From Sphingosinicella sp. LHD-64 (lineage in GTDB: Bacteria > Pseudomonadota > Alphaproteobacteria > Sphingomonadales > Sphingomonadaceae): a DNA stretch of 64,000 nt. The stretch's first letter is position 1. Each line of letters begins with the position of its first letter. A program made the position numbers and the translations under genes. Where the stretch lies: positions 806,001 through 870,000 of the forward strand of contig NZ_JAVIFV010000001.1 of the NCBI RefSeq assembly GCF_031157375.1, given 5' to 3'. This document shows, one piece after another, positions 7,384-16,759 of the stretch. The notes beneath the pieces are model-generated. The model had not been told where the DNA came from. It did not search any database and saw nothing but the letters and a program-made list of their open reading frames with translations.

Positions 7384-9486
7384 CTAGAAGCGGAAGCCGA
7401 CCGACGTCTCGAAGCGGCGCGGCGAGCCGAAGTAGAGATTGTTCTGGCCGAAGGTCTGCGTCGCCCATTCGACATAGCGTTCGTCGAGCAGGTTGACGGC
7501 ACGGCCGATCAGCCGCACCCGCGGCGACACGCGCCATTCCACGAAGGCGTCGACCGTCGTGTAGCCGGGGAGGAACAAGGTATTGGCATTGCTGCTCGGG
7601 CGGCTGGAGACATGTTGGAGGAACGCCCCGATCGAGACAGGCTCGATCGGGCGGATCTCCGCTTCCGCGTTCATCACCCATTCCGGCACGTTGGCCGGGC
7701 GCACGCCGTCGCGGAAGGCGCCGAAATCGTTGAACTCGCGGAACTCGGCGTCGACATAGGCCAGGTTGGCGCCCAGCGAGACGATGCGACCGCGATACCG
7801 GCCCGACAGCTCGAAGCCCTTGGCGCGCTGCTCGCCGACCTGTGGCGGCAGGTTGGGGTCGGCCGGATTGACGCTGGGAAGCCGGTCCTTGTTGAGGATG
7901 TAGCCGGCTGCGGTCAGCTCGAAACCGCCGGCCTCCAACTTGTAGCCGATCTCGTAGCCCGTGGATTTGGAGAGCCGGAAGTCGGCCTGGGCGAGCGGCA
8001 GGAGCAGCAGCGATTCGACCGGCTCGGCGCCACTGGTGACGGTGGCATAGAGCGACGAGTGCGGCGTCGGCTGAAAGACGAGCGCGGTGCGCCAGTCGAT
8101 CGGATTGTAGCGCACGTCGAACGGCGCGACGGCGGGGATCGCCTCGGGCCGCGCGATCGTGCCGTCGATCCAGGTGACCCGCACCCCGCCGATGAAGGAC
8201 AGCCGCCCGAGCGCCAGCCGCTGCTCCAGCGAGACGCCGGTCTGCGCGATGTCGGCCTCGCGCTGGCGCAGGCGCGGCCCCTGGAGGAACGGCGCCGGCT
8301 GCGGCGCGTCGACGTCGAAGCGCGGACGCGGTACGCCAGTCGACGGCGCACCGTCGCGGCGGGGGCTGGAGAAATCGGTGTCGCTATGATCGAAGCTCAG
8401 CACCGTGCGGCTCTCGACGCGGCCGAGATCGGCGGTGAGTTTGAGGTCATGGCGCGTGCCCCAAAGGCCGTGGTCGTAGGCCAAGGTCTCGACGTTGCGC
8501 GCCTCGATCTGCTCGGGCGTACCGGGAACGTAGGAGAAAGCATAGAAAACGCGCCAGTCGCGGTCCGCTTCGTAGAAATAGGCCTGGCCGCGATAGTCCA
8601 GGACATCGCTGAACGTATGGGTGACGAGGGCGCGCAGCCACAGCACGTCGTCGGCCATCCGGTTGTCCGGCGACTGGTTGTAGTTCCTCCGGAAGACGCG
8701 CGCGTCGATCCGCCCCGCGATCACCGGACTGCCGAAATAGGGGTCGTCGGTGCGGGTGGTCAGATAGTCGGCTTCGACGAGAAAGCCGGTTTCCGGCCCG
8801 ATCTGGCCGCCGAGCGAAGCGACGACATGGCCCGTCTCGGTGTCGGTGCTTTCGATAAAGGAGCCGTAATCCTGATAGCTGCCCGACAGGCTGACGCCGA
8901 TCGTCTCCGTGATCCCGCCGGCCAGCGCCAGGCCGGCATGGAGCCGGTCCTGCTCGCCGATCTCGGCCAGCCCCTCGACCTGGAGCGGACCCAGGCGCGG
9001 CTTGCGGCGGACATAGTTGACCGCGCCTGCCGTCGCGCCCTCGCCGTAAACGAGCGAGGCGGGCCCGCGCAACACCTCGATCCGCTCGAAGTTGAACGGA
9101 TCGTAGGGTCGGGCGCTGATCGTCGCGGACTGGACGCGCAGGCCGTCGTAGAGCGTAACCAGCGCGTTCTCGGTGAAGCCGCGCGACGCGAACACGCCGG
9201 GCGCACCGGCCCGGGTCGTGAAGGTGAGGCCGGTCACGCCACGCGTGGCCTCGGCGAGGGTCCTCGCGCCGCGCCGCGCCTGGTCGGCGAGGTCGACCAC
9301 GTCCAGCGAGGCGGGGGTTTCGAGCGCGGTGAGGCCCAGGCCCGAGGCGACGGGCGCCGGCGCGTCCAGCCGCTCTGGGTCGATTCCCGCTGCGGTGACG
9401 ACGATCTCGTCGAGATAGCGATCCTGTGCCGCCGCCGCAGTCGAAACGGCAAACAGGCCGCTTGCCAGAATAGGCGCTTCGAGCAA
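7384..9486 (-). CDS. TonB-dependent siderophore-type receptor
   Basis: 700 residues with a TTG start at 9486 behind GGGGGAG. A signal sequence ending around AAAAQ is followed by a TonB-box-like stretch (LDEIVVTA), a plug domain with GVFASRGFTENALVTLYDG and ERIEVLRGPASLVYGEGA, and a 22-strand-type barrel ending in Phe (SVGFRF). These features match ferric-siderophore receptors. The ligand cannot be deduced; no biosynthesis or ABC importer genes are adjacent. A PAP2 phosphatase gene follows in the same direction. An AT-rich tract upstream may hold its promoter and an iron- or metal-responsive operator. Confidence 0.92.
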   Translation of the reverse strand: MLEAPILASGLFAVSTAAAAQDRYLDEIVVTAAGIDPERLDAPAPVASGLGLTALETPASLDVVDLADQARRGARTLAEATRGVTGLTFTTRAGAPGVFASRGFTENALVTLYDGLRVQSATISARPYDPFNFERIEVLRGPASLVYGEGATAGAVNYVRRKPRLGPLQVEGLAEIGEQDRLHAGLALAGGITETIGVSLSGSYQDYGSFIESTDTETGHVVASLGGQIGPETGFLVEADYLTTRTDDPYFGSPVIAGRIDARVFRRNYNQSPDNRMADDVLWLRALVTHTFSDVLDYRGQAYFYEADRDWRVFYAFSYVPGTPEQIEARNVETLAYDHGLWGTRHDLKLTADLGRVESRTVLSFDHSDTDFSSPRRDGAPSTGVPRPRFDVDAPQPAPFLQGPRLRQREADIAQTGVSLEQRLALGRLSFIGGVRVTWIDGTIARPEAIPAVAPFDVRYNPIDWRTALVFQPTPHSSLYATVTSGAEPVESLLLLPLAQADFRLSKSTGYEIGYKLEAGGFELTAAGYILNKDRLPSVNPADPNLPPQVGEQRAKGFELSGRYRGRIVSLGANLAYVDAEFREFNDFGAFRDGVRPANVPEWVMNAEAEIRPIEPVSIGAFLQHVSSRPSSNANTLFLPGYTTVDAFVEWRVSPRVRLIGRAVNLLDERYVEWATQTFGQNNLYFGSPRRFETSVGFRF

Positions 9487-9510
9487 TCGGCTTCTCCCCC
9501 GGAGACGCAG

Positions 9511-9538
9511 TAGATTGAGATGATATATTGATACATTT
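9511..9538 (-). promoter_or_regulatory. AT-rich promoter/operator candidate for the TonB receptor gene
   Basis: Twenty-five bases upstream of the TTG start lies a sharply AT-rich tract including TGATATATTGATACAT, in a region otherwise near 65% GC. It could contain a -10 element and a metal-regulator site; no exact Fur or Zur match was identified. Confidence 0.35.
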
Positions 9539-9618
9539 GCGACAGCGCAAGTCGATCCGACATGACCGTCGCCGAGTAGCCCCGAATGCTGAAAGACGGG
9601 ATCGCGCCCGCTCTCCCG

Positions 9619-11769
9619 CTACTCCCCCGTCGGGAATCCGCGCTTCCTGAGCAGCGCATTCACGTCCGGGTCCCGGCCGCGGAAGGCGCGATAGGCTTCG
9701 GCGCGATCGGTCTCGTTGCCGGTCGACAGCAGTGTCTCGGCGAAGCGGCGCGCCGTCGCCGGATCCCAGACATTGCCGGCCTCCCCGAACGCCGCCCAGG
9801 TGTCGGCGTCCATCGTCTCCGACCAGAGGTAGGAATAATAGCCGGCCGAATAGGCGTCCGACGAGAAGAGATGGCCGAACTGCGGCAGACGGTGGCGCAT
9901 CACGATCTCGCGCGGCATGCCGATCGCCGCGAGCGTCTCGCGCTCGAACGCATCGGGATCGACCTCGCCGTCCGGCCGCACGTGCAACGCCATGTCGACC
10001 AGCGCGGACGACAGATATTCCACCGTCTCGAAACCCTGGTTGAACTGGCGGGCGGCGACGATCCGGTCGACCAGTGCCTGCGGCATCACCTCGCCGGTCT
10101 GGTAGTGGCGGGCGAAGCGGCTGAGGATCTCCGGGGTCAGCAGCCAGTTCTCGTGCACCTGGCTCGGATATTCGACGAAGTCCTGCGGCGTGCGCGCGAG
10201 ATTGGGATAGCGCGTGTTCGACAGGAAGAAGTGGATGGCGTGGCCAAACTCGTGGAACAGGGTGGTCGCGTCGTCGACGCTGATCAGCACCGGCTCGCCC
10301 GCGCCCGGCTTGGTGAAATTGTTGTTGTTCGAGCCGAGCACGAGCCGGTCGCCGAGCAGGCCCGAGCGGCTGCGATAGGTCGTCGCCCAGGCGCCCGAGC
10401 GCTTGCCGGTGCGCGCGAACATGTCGCCGTAGAAGATACCGACGTCATTGCCCTCCCGGTCGGTGACCCGCCAGGTGCGGATGTCGGGATGCCAGACCGG
10501 CACCTGGCCCGTATTCTCCTGAAACTGGAAGCCGTAGAGCTGGTCGGCCATGTAGAACATGCCCTCGATCATCCGGTCGAGCTGGAAATAGGGCTTAATC
10601 TCGTCCTGGGAGAGATTGTACCGCTGCTGGCGGACCTTCTCCATGTAATAGCGATAGTCCCAGGGCTCGATCGTGATGTCTTGGCCCGCGGCCCGCGCGA
10701 TCGCCTGCTGCTCGGCAACCTCCTCGCGCACCCGCGCAACCGCGGCCGGCCAGACCCGCATCATCAGCTCCTGCCCGCGCTCGGGCGTGCCGGCCATCGT
10801 GTCCTGCATCCGCCAGTGGGCGTGGCTGGGAAATCCGAGGAGGCGGGCGCGCTGGGCGCGGACGCGGACGATCTGGCGGATCGTCTCGTTGGTGTCGTTG
10901 GCATTGCCGTTGTCGCCGCGGTTGACGAAGGCCCGCCAGACGCGCTCGCGCAAGGACCGGTTGTCGGCGAAGGTCAGCACCGGATCGACCGCCGAGCGCG
11001 TGTTGACGATCGCGAACTGGCCGGCCGGCAGATTGCGCTCGCGTGCCGCCGCAGCGGCGGCATTGCGCACGTCGGCAGGAACGCCCGCCATATCCGTCTC
11101 GCCCGCAGTGACAAAGGTCTGCTCGTCGGCGAGCAGCTTCTCGCTGAACTGGGCGAACAGGCGCGCCAGCTCCTGATTGTAGGCGGAGAGCTGCTGCTTC
11201 TGCTCGGGGTTCAGATTCGCGCCGCGGCGGGTGAACTGCTCATAATAGCGGGTCACCACCCGCTGCTGCTGGGCATCGAGGCCGGACCGCTCGCGCGCCT
11301 CGTAGACCGCGCGCACCCGCTGGAAGAGCTCGGGATTGAGGATGATCGCATCCGAGGCGGCCGCGAGCCGCGGCCCCCATTCGCGCTGCGCCGCTTGGTA
11401 TTCGGGGTTGGACATGTTGCTGCTCATCACGCCGAACACCGCGCCGACCCGGCCGAGCCGCCGCCCGGCCCGCTCCATCGCCTCGATCGTGTTGGCGAAG
11501 GTCGGCGCCTCGCGGCTGGCGGTGATCGCCGCGACCTCGCGCCGCTGCTCGTCGATCGCGAACTGGAAGGCTTCGGGGAACAGCTCTGGCCGTACCCGAT
11601 CGAACGGCGGCACGCCGTCCGACGGCCCGGTCCAGTCGGCGAGCAGGACATTGCCCGGCACCGGCGCCGTCGTGCTGGCCGGCGCGCCGCCGCCCGTCGT
11701 CCCTTGCGCAAACACCGCACTCGCGCCAACCGCCATCAGGGCCGCGCTCGCCAGAAGAACTGCCTTCAC
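9619..11769 (-). CDS. dcp: exported M3-family peptidyl-dipeptidase (Dcp-like)
   Basis: 716 residues. An N-terminal signal peptide (cleavage near SAVFAQ) precedes a typical M3 thimet-type metallopeptidase. The zinc motif HEFGH is at residues 506-510, with the third ligand Glu in the following FVEYPSQVHENW segment about 26 residues later. Length matches bacterial Dcp (about 680-720). It should remove C-terminal dipeptides from peptides in the periplasm, helping peptide use as nutrient. Its start is divergent from the Popeye-like gene. Family assignment is secure; Dcp versus oligopeptidase A is judged from the secretion signal and length. Confidence 0.93.
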   Translation of the reverse strand: MKAVLLASAALMAVGASAVFAQGTTGGGAPASTTAPVPGNVLLADWTGPSDGVPPFDRVRPELFPEAFQFAIDEQRREVAAITASREAPTFANTIEAMERAGRRLGRVGAVFGVMSSNMSNPEYQAAQREWGPRLAAASDAIILNPELFQRVRAVYEARERSGLDAQQQRVVTRYYEQFTRRGANLNPEQKQQLSAYNQELARLFAQFSEKLLADEQTFVTAGETDMAGVPADVRNAAAAAARERNLPAGQFAIVNTRSAVDPVLTFADNRSLRERVWRAFVNRGDNGNANDTNETIRQIVRVRAQRARLLGFPSHAHWRMQDTMAGTPERGQELMMRVWPAAVARVREEVAEQQAIARAAGQDITIEPWDYRYYMEKVRQQRYNLSQDEIKPYFQLDRMIEGMFYMADQLYGFQFQENTGQVPVWHPDIRTWRVTDREGNDVGIFYGDMFARTGKRSGAWATTYRSRSGLLGDRLVLGSNNNNFTKPGAGEPVLISVDDATTLFHEFGHAIHFFLSNTRYPNLARTPQDFVEYPSQVHENWLLTPEILSRFARHYQTGEVMPQALVDRIVAARQFNQGFETVEYLSSALVDMALHVRPDGEVDPDAFERETLAAIGMPREIVMRHRLPQFGHLFSSDAYSAGYYSYLWSETMDADTWAAFGEAGNVWDPATARRFAETLLSTGNETDRAEAYRAFRGRDPDVNALLRKRGFPTGE

Positions 11770-11936
11770 TCTATCTCTCCATCGTCGATTGACGCCGGCG
11801 GACCCGATGCGGCGCCGGCCTTGAGAATGCTGTCATAGTGGGGCAACACGCGACGCGATGCAACGCCCGGCTGCCCCTCTTTTCGCGCCGGCCGGATTGG
11901 CGCATAGAGCGGCGGAAAAGGAGGCCGGGGAGCCGG

Positions 11937-12623
11937 ATGCTGTCGCCTGAATCGCTTCTGCTCCACGCCAGCCTGGCGCTGATCGTGCTGGCCGTGCTGG
12001 CCCAACGGCCGTTCACCCTGCGCCTGTTGATCGCGCTGGCAGCCGCGGCCGGCTTGCTACGCGCGCTGCTGTGGACCCACGACACGATCACGGCCGCTTG
12101 GATGGGGATCCTGTTGGCCGTGGCGCTCTTCCTCCTGCTGCGCAATGCGCTCGCCGGGCGGAACATCCGCTTTTCCGCCGAGGAGAAGGCGCTGCTCGAC
12201 AGCCTGGTCGAGGGCCTGTCGAACAGCCAGGCCCGCCATTTGATGGATCAGGGCCTGTGGCTCTCCGGCAAGGAAGGCGACGTGCTGACCCGCGAAGGCG
12301 AGCCGGTCGAGCGGCTCTACTATCTCGCCGAGGGCGAGGCGCTGGTGACGAGCGGCGGCCGTCGCGTCGGCATGTGCCGCGCGGGCGACCTGGTCGGGGA
12401 GCTTTCGGTGCTGTCCGGCGAGGCGGCCAGCGCGACGGTGACGCTGAGCGGCCCGGCCCGCTTCTGGTGCGCACCCGCCGACGATCTGAGGCCCTATGTC
12501 GAGGCGAACGAGGACATCCGCCGCGCCGTCGAGCACGCCTTCGCGACGGCGCTCAAGGCGAAGCTCAGGGCGAGCAACCGGACGATCATAGAGGCGAGCG
12601 GAGCGCAGACTACAGAAAGCTGA
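11937..12623 (+). CDS. Popeye-like membrane protein with cyclic-nucleotide-binding fold
   Basis: 228 residues from an ATG at 11937 preceded by GGGGAG; longer in-frame versions lack a ribosome site. Three hydrophobic segments fill residues about 7-65, followed by a cytoplasmic domain matching the cyclic-nucleotide-binding beta-roll (GDVLTREGEPVERLYYLAEG, then the phosphate-binding segment GELSVLSGEAASATV). This order of three membrane helices plus a cNMP domain is that of Popeye proteins. The Arg that normally binds the cyclic phosphate (PRxATV) is missing here (AASATV), so ligand binding may be non-canonical or absent. A nucleotide cyclase lies 6 kb upstream, but a functional link is speculative. 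Confidence 0.75.
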   Translation: MLSPESLLLHASLALIVLAVLAQRPFTLRLLIALAAAAGLLRALLWTHDTITAAWMGILLAVALFLLLRNALAGRNIRFSAEEKALLDSLVEGLSNSQARHLMDQGLWLSGKEGDVLTREGEPVERLYYLAEGEALVTSGGRRVGMCRAGDLVGELSVLSGEAASATVTLSGPARFWCAPADDLRPYVEANEDIRRAVEHAFATALKAKLRASNRTIIEASGAQTTES

Positions 12624-12627
12624 CGAG

Positions 12628-13041
12628 CTATTTAGAAGGCGGCGTCAGCCAGTCTTCCGCGCGTAGCCCTTCGACGCGAGAAAACTCGCCCAGATTGCCG
12701 GTTACGACCGTCAAGCCTCGGCTTCTCGCATGGCCTGCTATCAGCAAGTCGTAGGAGCCGATCGGTTGTCCAACGCGCGCCAGTTCCGCCCGTATCTGGG
12801 CGGCATGGTCCGCGGCCTCGGCATCGAATGGGAGCACCTGCAATCGGCCGGCGAATTGCTCAACTTCGGCGCGATGGTGCTGCGGTCGTGCCGATCGTTC
12901 GGCGCCGTAGAGCAGCTCCATGAGAATGATGCTGGAAATGCACAAACTGTCGGCCTCAGCGCTGAAGCGCGGTCGCAAACCGGCTGGCCGATCGCGGAGC
13001 AACCGAATGCACAGATTCGTATCCAGCATGAAACGCAGCAT
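12628..13041 (-). CDS. vapC: VapC-type PIN-domain ribonuclease toxin
   Basis: 137 residues. The PIN fold is recognisable from LDTNLCIRLLR with the first catalytic Asp at residue 7, an ELLYGAE segment with the second acidic residue, and IGSYDLLIAGHA followed by VVTGNLGEFSRV. Such toxins cleave tRNA or rRNA when the antitoxin is lost. Its ATG overlaps the stop of the upstream antitoxin gene by one base (TGATG), a typical coupled toxin-antitoxin arrangement. Its end lies 4 nt from the convergent Popeye-like gene. Confidence 0.92.
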   Translation of the reverse strand: MLRFMLDTNLCIRLLRDRPAGLRPRFSAEADSLCISSIILMELLYGAERSARPQHHRAEVEQFAGRLQVLPFDAEAADHAAQIRAELARVGQPIGSYDLLIAGHARSRGLTVVTGNLGEFSRVEGLRAEDWLTPPSK

Positions 13042-13262
13042 CAGAGCGGCGCGCGCTCCTGAGCTTCCGGCTGATCGCGCTCCGGCAGGTCGATGCCGGG
13101 CGCATCGAAGAAATCATCCCATGTGCTGTTGGCAGGCACAATGATCCGTCGTTTGCCCTGACGCAGCACAACGACTTCCGTCACCTCCGGCGGAAAGGCG
13201 ACATCCTTCGGCAGGCGCACCGCCTGAGAGCGGTTCGAGCGGAAAAGCCTCGTACGCGTCAT
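13041..13262 (-). CDS. vapB: VapB-type AbrB/SpoVT antitoxin
   Basis: 73 residues. The N-terminal half is a swapped-hairpin AbrB DNA-binding domain (RLFRSNRSQAVRLPKDVAF, then VVVLRQGKRRIIVP). The C-terminal tail is acidic and should wrap the VapC toxin. It is encoded first and overlaps vapC by one base. VapB dimers normally repress their own operon, and the short spacer up to 13315 would hold the promoter. Confidence 0.92.
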   Translation of the reverse strand: MTRTRLFRSNRSQAVRLPKDVAFPPEVTEVVVLRQGKRRIIVPANSTWDDFFDAPGIDLPERDQPEAQERAPL

Positions 13263-13315
13263 AGGCGCAACCTAGTCCTGGCGCCGGGATATGTCAATGG
13301 GATATACCAAACGAC

Positions 13316-14749
13316 TTAGGTCCGCCGGATCACCAGATTACGGATTTCCGTCATGTCCTCCATCGCGAAGCGCACGCCTTCGCGGCCGAGACCGCTGTCC
13401 TTCACCCCACCATAGGGCATGTTGTCGACGCGGTAGCTTGGCACGTCGTTGATCACGACGCCGCCGACGTCGAGCCGATCCCAGGCGTCGAACATCTGGA
13501 AGAGATCGCGGGTGAAGATGCCGGCCTGAAGGCCGAACTTGCTGTCGTTGACGATGTCGAGCGCCTCGTCGAACGATGAGAATTTGATCAGGAACGCGAC
13601 CGGGCCGAACGCCTCCTCGACATTGATCTTGGTCGCCGGATCGACATTCTCCAGCAGGGTCGCCTCGAGCATCGCGCCCTCGCGCTTGCCGCCGCACAGC
13701 AGGGTGGCGCCCTTCCCCACCGCCTCCTGAATCCACGAATCGAGGCGCTTCGCCTCGCCTTCCGAGATCATCGGGCCGATGAAGACGTTGCGGTCCTTGG
13801 GGTCGCCGGCGACGAGCGTCTTCGTCTTGGCGACCAGCATGTCGCGGAACCGGTCGTAGACGTCGGCGTGGATGAGGATGCGCTGGACGCCGATGCAGGA
13901 CTGGCCGGACTGGTAGAAGGCGCCGAAGATCGTCCGCTCCAGCGCATCGGCGAGGTCGGCGTCCCTGTCGATGATGACCGCGGCGTTGCCGCCCAGTTCC
14001 AGCACGACCTTCTTCTTGCCCGCCTTGGCCTTGAGGTCCCAGCCCACCCCCGGCGAGCCGGTGAAGGAGAGCAGTTTCAGCCGCTCATCCTCGGTAAACA
14101 GGTCCGCGCCCTCGCGGTGCGCCGGGAGGATCGAGAAGGCGCCCTTGGGCAGGTCGGTCTCGGCCAGCACCTCGCCCATGATGAGAGCGCCCAGCGGCGT
14201 CCGGCTCGCCGGCTTCATCACGAACGGGCAGCCGACCGCGATCGCCGGGGCGATCTTGTGGGCGGCGAGATTGAGCGGGAAGTTGAACGGCGAGATCAGC
14301 GAACAGGGTCCGATCGGCACCCGCTTCCAGATGCCCTGATAGCCTTTCGCCCGCGGGCTGATGTCGAGCGGCTGGACCTCGCCCGTCATCCGCACCGATT
14401 CCTCGGCGGCGATGCGGAAGGTGTCGATGAGGCGGGTCACCTCCCCTTCCGAATCCTTGATCGGCTTGCCGGCCTCGACGCAGAGCGCATAGGCGAGCTC
14501 GTCGAACCGCTTCTTGAAGCGGTCGACGCAATGCTGGAGCACCGCCTGGCGCTCATAGCTTGCCATCCGCGCCATCGGCTCGGCCGCCTCGACCGCGCCC
14601 TGGATGCCCGCGTCGATCGTCTTCGCGTCCGCTTGCGCGCAGCGGAACGCGACCTCGCCGGTGAACTTGTCGGTCACCTCCAGGTCTGTGTTCGGCTGCT
14701 CCGCCTTGTTGTTGAGGTAGAGCGGGTAGACGTCCTTGAGCTTCACCAT
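13316..14749 (-). CDS. NAD(P)+-dependent aldehyde dehydrogenase
   Basis: 477 residues from an ATG at 14749 (weak GGAAAGAAG site). It has the full ALDH superfamily signature: the catalytic Glu251 in VLELGG and nucleophile Cys285 in QSGQSCIGVQR, with the Rossmann segment FTGSPGVGWDLKA before them. It oxidises an aldehyde to the acid. The sequence style (MVKLKDVYPLYLNNKAE...) resembles phosphonoacetaldehyde/lactaldehyde/glyceraldehyde-type enzymes, so the exact substrate is open. It lies about 100 bp downstream of the ThDP enzyme gene in the same direction, separated by a palindromic repeat, and the pair may belong to one carbonyl-metabolism pathway. Confidence 0.9.
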   Translation of the reverse strand: MVKLKDVYPLYLNNKAEQPNTDLEVTDKFTGEVAFRCAQADAKTIDAGIQGAVEAAEPMARMASYERQAVLQHCVDRFKKRFDELAYALCVEAGKPIKDSEGEVTRLIDTFRIAAEESVRMTGEVQPLDISPRAKGYQGIWKRVPIGPCSLISPFNFPLNLAAHKIAPAIAVGCPFVMKPASRTPLGALIMGEVLAETDLPKGAFSILPAHREGADLFTEDERLKLLSFTGSPGVGWDLKAKAGKKKVVLELGGNAAVIIDRDADLADALERTIFGAFYQSGQSCIGVQRILIHADVYDRFRDMLVAKTKTLVAGDPKDRNVFIGPMISEGEAKRLDSWIQEAVGKGATLLCGGKREGAMLEATLLENVDPATKINVEEAFGPVAFLIKFSSFDEALDIVNDSKFGLQAGIFTRDLFQMFDAWDRLDVGGVVINDVPSYRVDNMPYGGVKDSGLGREGVRFAMEDMTEIRNLVIRRT

Positions 14750-14764
14750 GGCTTCTTTCCGACC

Positions 14765-14844
14765 GTCACTCCAGCGAAGGCTGGGGTCTCGTGGAGACGG
14801 GCTGTACATTCTGGTCCCGGGATCCCGGCCTTCGCCGGGATGAC
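14765..14844. repeat. palindromic intergenic repeat, family A
   Basis: Two related arms, GTCACTCCAGCGAAGGCTGG and CCCGGCCTTCGCCGGGATGAC, face each other in the gap between the ThDP enzyme and aldehyde dehydrogenase genes. The same family occurs at 41349-41417 (inside glyS) and 43376-43460. It could attenuate or stabilise the mRNA between the two genes. Confidence 0.8.
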
Positions 14845-14849
14845 GAGCC

Positions 14850-16496
14850 CTACAATTTCGCGCTCAGTTCCCTGATCTCGTTGTTGAGGATGCGGTCATT
14901 GTCCGAATAGTCCACCGGGCAATCGATCAGGTGGACGCCGGGGGTGTCCAGCGTGTGCTTCAAGAGCCCGGGCAGCTGCTCGGCGCTCTCCACGCGATGG
15001 CCGAACGCGCCGTAGCTTTCGGCATATTTCACGAAGTCGGGATTGCCGAACTCCAGTCCCCAGTCCTCGAAGCCCATGTTCGCCTGCTTCCAGCGGATCA
15101 TGCCGTAAGAGCTGTCGTTCAGGATCAGCACGGTGATGTTGAGCTTCAGGCGGACCGCCGTCTCCATCTCCTGGCTGTTCATCATGAAGCCGCCGTCGCC
15201 ACAGATCGCCATCACCTTGCGGTCGGGATAAACCATCGCCGAGGCCATCGCGCTCGGCAGGCCCGCGCCCATCGTCGCCAGCGCATTGTCGAGCAGCACC
15301 GTGTTCGGCTGGCGCGCCGCATAGTTGCGGGCGAACCAGATCTTGTAGACGCCGTTGTCGAGGCAGATGATGCCGTCCGACGGCATCGCCTCGCGCACCT
15401 GCTTGACGAGGCAGGCCGGGAAGAGCGGAAAGCGCATGTCGTCGCACATCGCGGCGGTGTGCTCGACCTCGGCCTTGCGGGCCTTCAGCATCTTGTCGAA
15501 ATTCCACCGGCCTGAGGGGACGATGTCCTCCTTCATCTGCCAGATCGCGTTGGCGATGTCGCCGATCACCTCGATCTGCGGGAAATAGACCGGATCGACC
15601 TCGGCCGAACGGGTCGAGATGTGGATCACCTCGGTGCCGCCGTTCCTCATGAAGAAGGGCGGCTTCTCGATCACGTCGTGCCCGATGTTGACGATGAGGT
15701 CCGACGCCTCGATCGCCTTGTGGACGAAGTCGCCGGATGACAGTGCCGCGCAGCCGAGGAAGAGCGGGTGATGCTCGTCGATCACGCCCTTGCCGAGCTG
15801 GGTGGTGAGGAAGGGGATGCCGGTCTTCTCGATGAACTGGAGCAGCATCCGGCCGGTCATCTTGCGGTTCGCGCCCGCGCCGATCACCAGCACCGGCGCC
15901 TTGGCATCCTCCAGCCGCTTCACCGCCGCGCGCACCGCCTTGGGCTCGGCCGAGGGGCGCCGGGCGAGGCTCGGCTTGATCGGCGTGGAATCGGTCTTCT
16001 CGTCGGCGACGTCCTCGGGAAATTCGAGATGCGTCGCGCCCGGCTTCTCCTCCTCGGCGAGGCGGAAGGCCTCGCGGACGCGGCTCGGGATATTGTCGGC
16101 CGAGGCGAGCTGATGGGTATATTTGGTGATCGGGCCCATCATCGCGACGACGTCGAGAATCTGGAACCGGCCCTGCTTCGATTTCTTGATCGGCTTCTGG
16201 CCGGTCACCATCAGGATCGGCATGCCGCCGAGCTGCGCATAGGCCGCCGCCGTCACGAAGTTGGTCGCGCCGGGCCCGAGCGTCGCCATGCACACGCCGG
16301 TTTTCCCCGTGTGACGGCCATAGGTCGCGGCCATGAAGCCGGCGCCCTGCTCGTGGCGGGTGAGGATGAGCTTGATCTGCCTGGATCGCGAGAGCGAATC
16401 CAGCATGTCCAGATTCTCCTCGCCGGGCACGCCGAAGATATATTCGACGCCCTCCTCTTCTAGGCACTGGATGAACAGGTCCGAGGCTTTGGTCAT
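14850..16496 (-). CDS. ThDP-dependent acetolactate synthase large-subunit-like enzyme
   Basis: 548 residues; the ATG at 16496 lies 9 nt after GGAG, and longer frames lack a site. It has the three-domain ThDP fold: an N-terminal pyrimidine domain with catalytic Glu in TRHEQGAGFMA near residue 49, a central domain, and a C-terminal diphosphate domain with GDGGFMMNSQEMETA...ILN near residue 430. It would condense pyruvate or a related 2-oxo acid. There is no ilvH regulatory subunit next to it and it is paired with an aldehyde dehydrogenase, so a catabolic acetolactate synthase or glyoxylate-carboligase-like role is as likely as valine/isoleucine synthesis. Confidence 0.85.
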   Translation of the reverse strand: MTKASDLFIQCLEEEGVEYIFGVPGEENLDMLDSLSRSRQIKLILTRHEQGAGFMAATYGRHTGKTGVCMATLGPGATNFVTAAAYAQLGGMPILMVTGQKPIKKSKQGRFQILDVVAMMGPITKYTHQLASADNIPSRVREAFRLAEEEKPGATHLEFPEDVADEKTDSTPIKPSLARRPSAEPKAVRAAVKRLEDAKAPVLVIGAGANRKMTGRMLLQFIEKTGIPFLTTQLGKGVIDEHHPLFLGCAALSSGDFVHKAIEASDLIVNIGHDVIEKPPFFMRNGGTEVIHISTRSAEVDPVYFPQIEVIGDIANAIWQMKEDIVPSGRWNFDKMLKARKAEVEHTAAMCDDMRFPLFPACLVKQVREAMPSDGIICLDNGVYKIWFARNYAARQPNTVLLDNALATMGAGLPSAMASAMVYPDRKVMAICGDGGFMMNSQEMETAVRLKLNITVLILNDSSYGMIRWKQANMGFEDWGLEFGNPDFVKYAESYGAFGHRVESAEQLPGLLKHTLDTPGVHLIDCPVDYSDNDRILNNEIRELSAKL

Positions 16497-16759
16497 TTTC
16501 GCCGGCTCCGATTGCTTTTCTTGCGCGGATGATGCCGGCACGTGACCGGGCCGTGACGCCCGGCTGCGTGCCCCCCATGAAACTTTAGCTCTACCGGGGA
16601 TTGTTTCGACTGTCACCAACGGCTTCGCCGCCGCCGCTTCGACCGCCTTTCAGGCACGTCATGCCCGCTTTGCGGTTGCATGGAGGCGTTGTTTCGGTCC
16701 ATAACCTCGCCTAGGCATCTTTGACCGTCCGCGCTGTACAGGGGCGGCATGGAGGGCAA

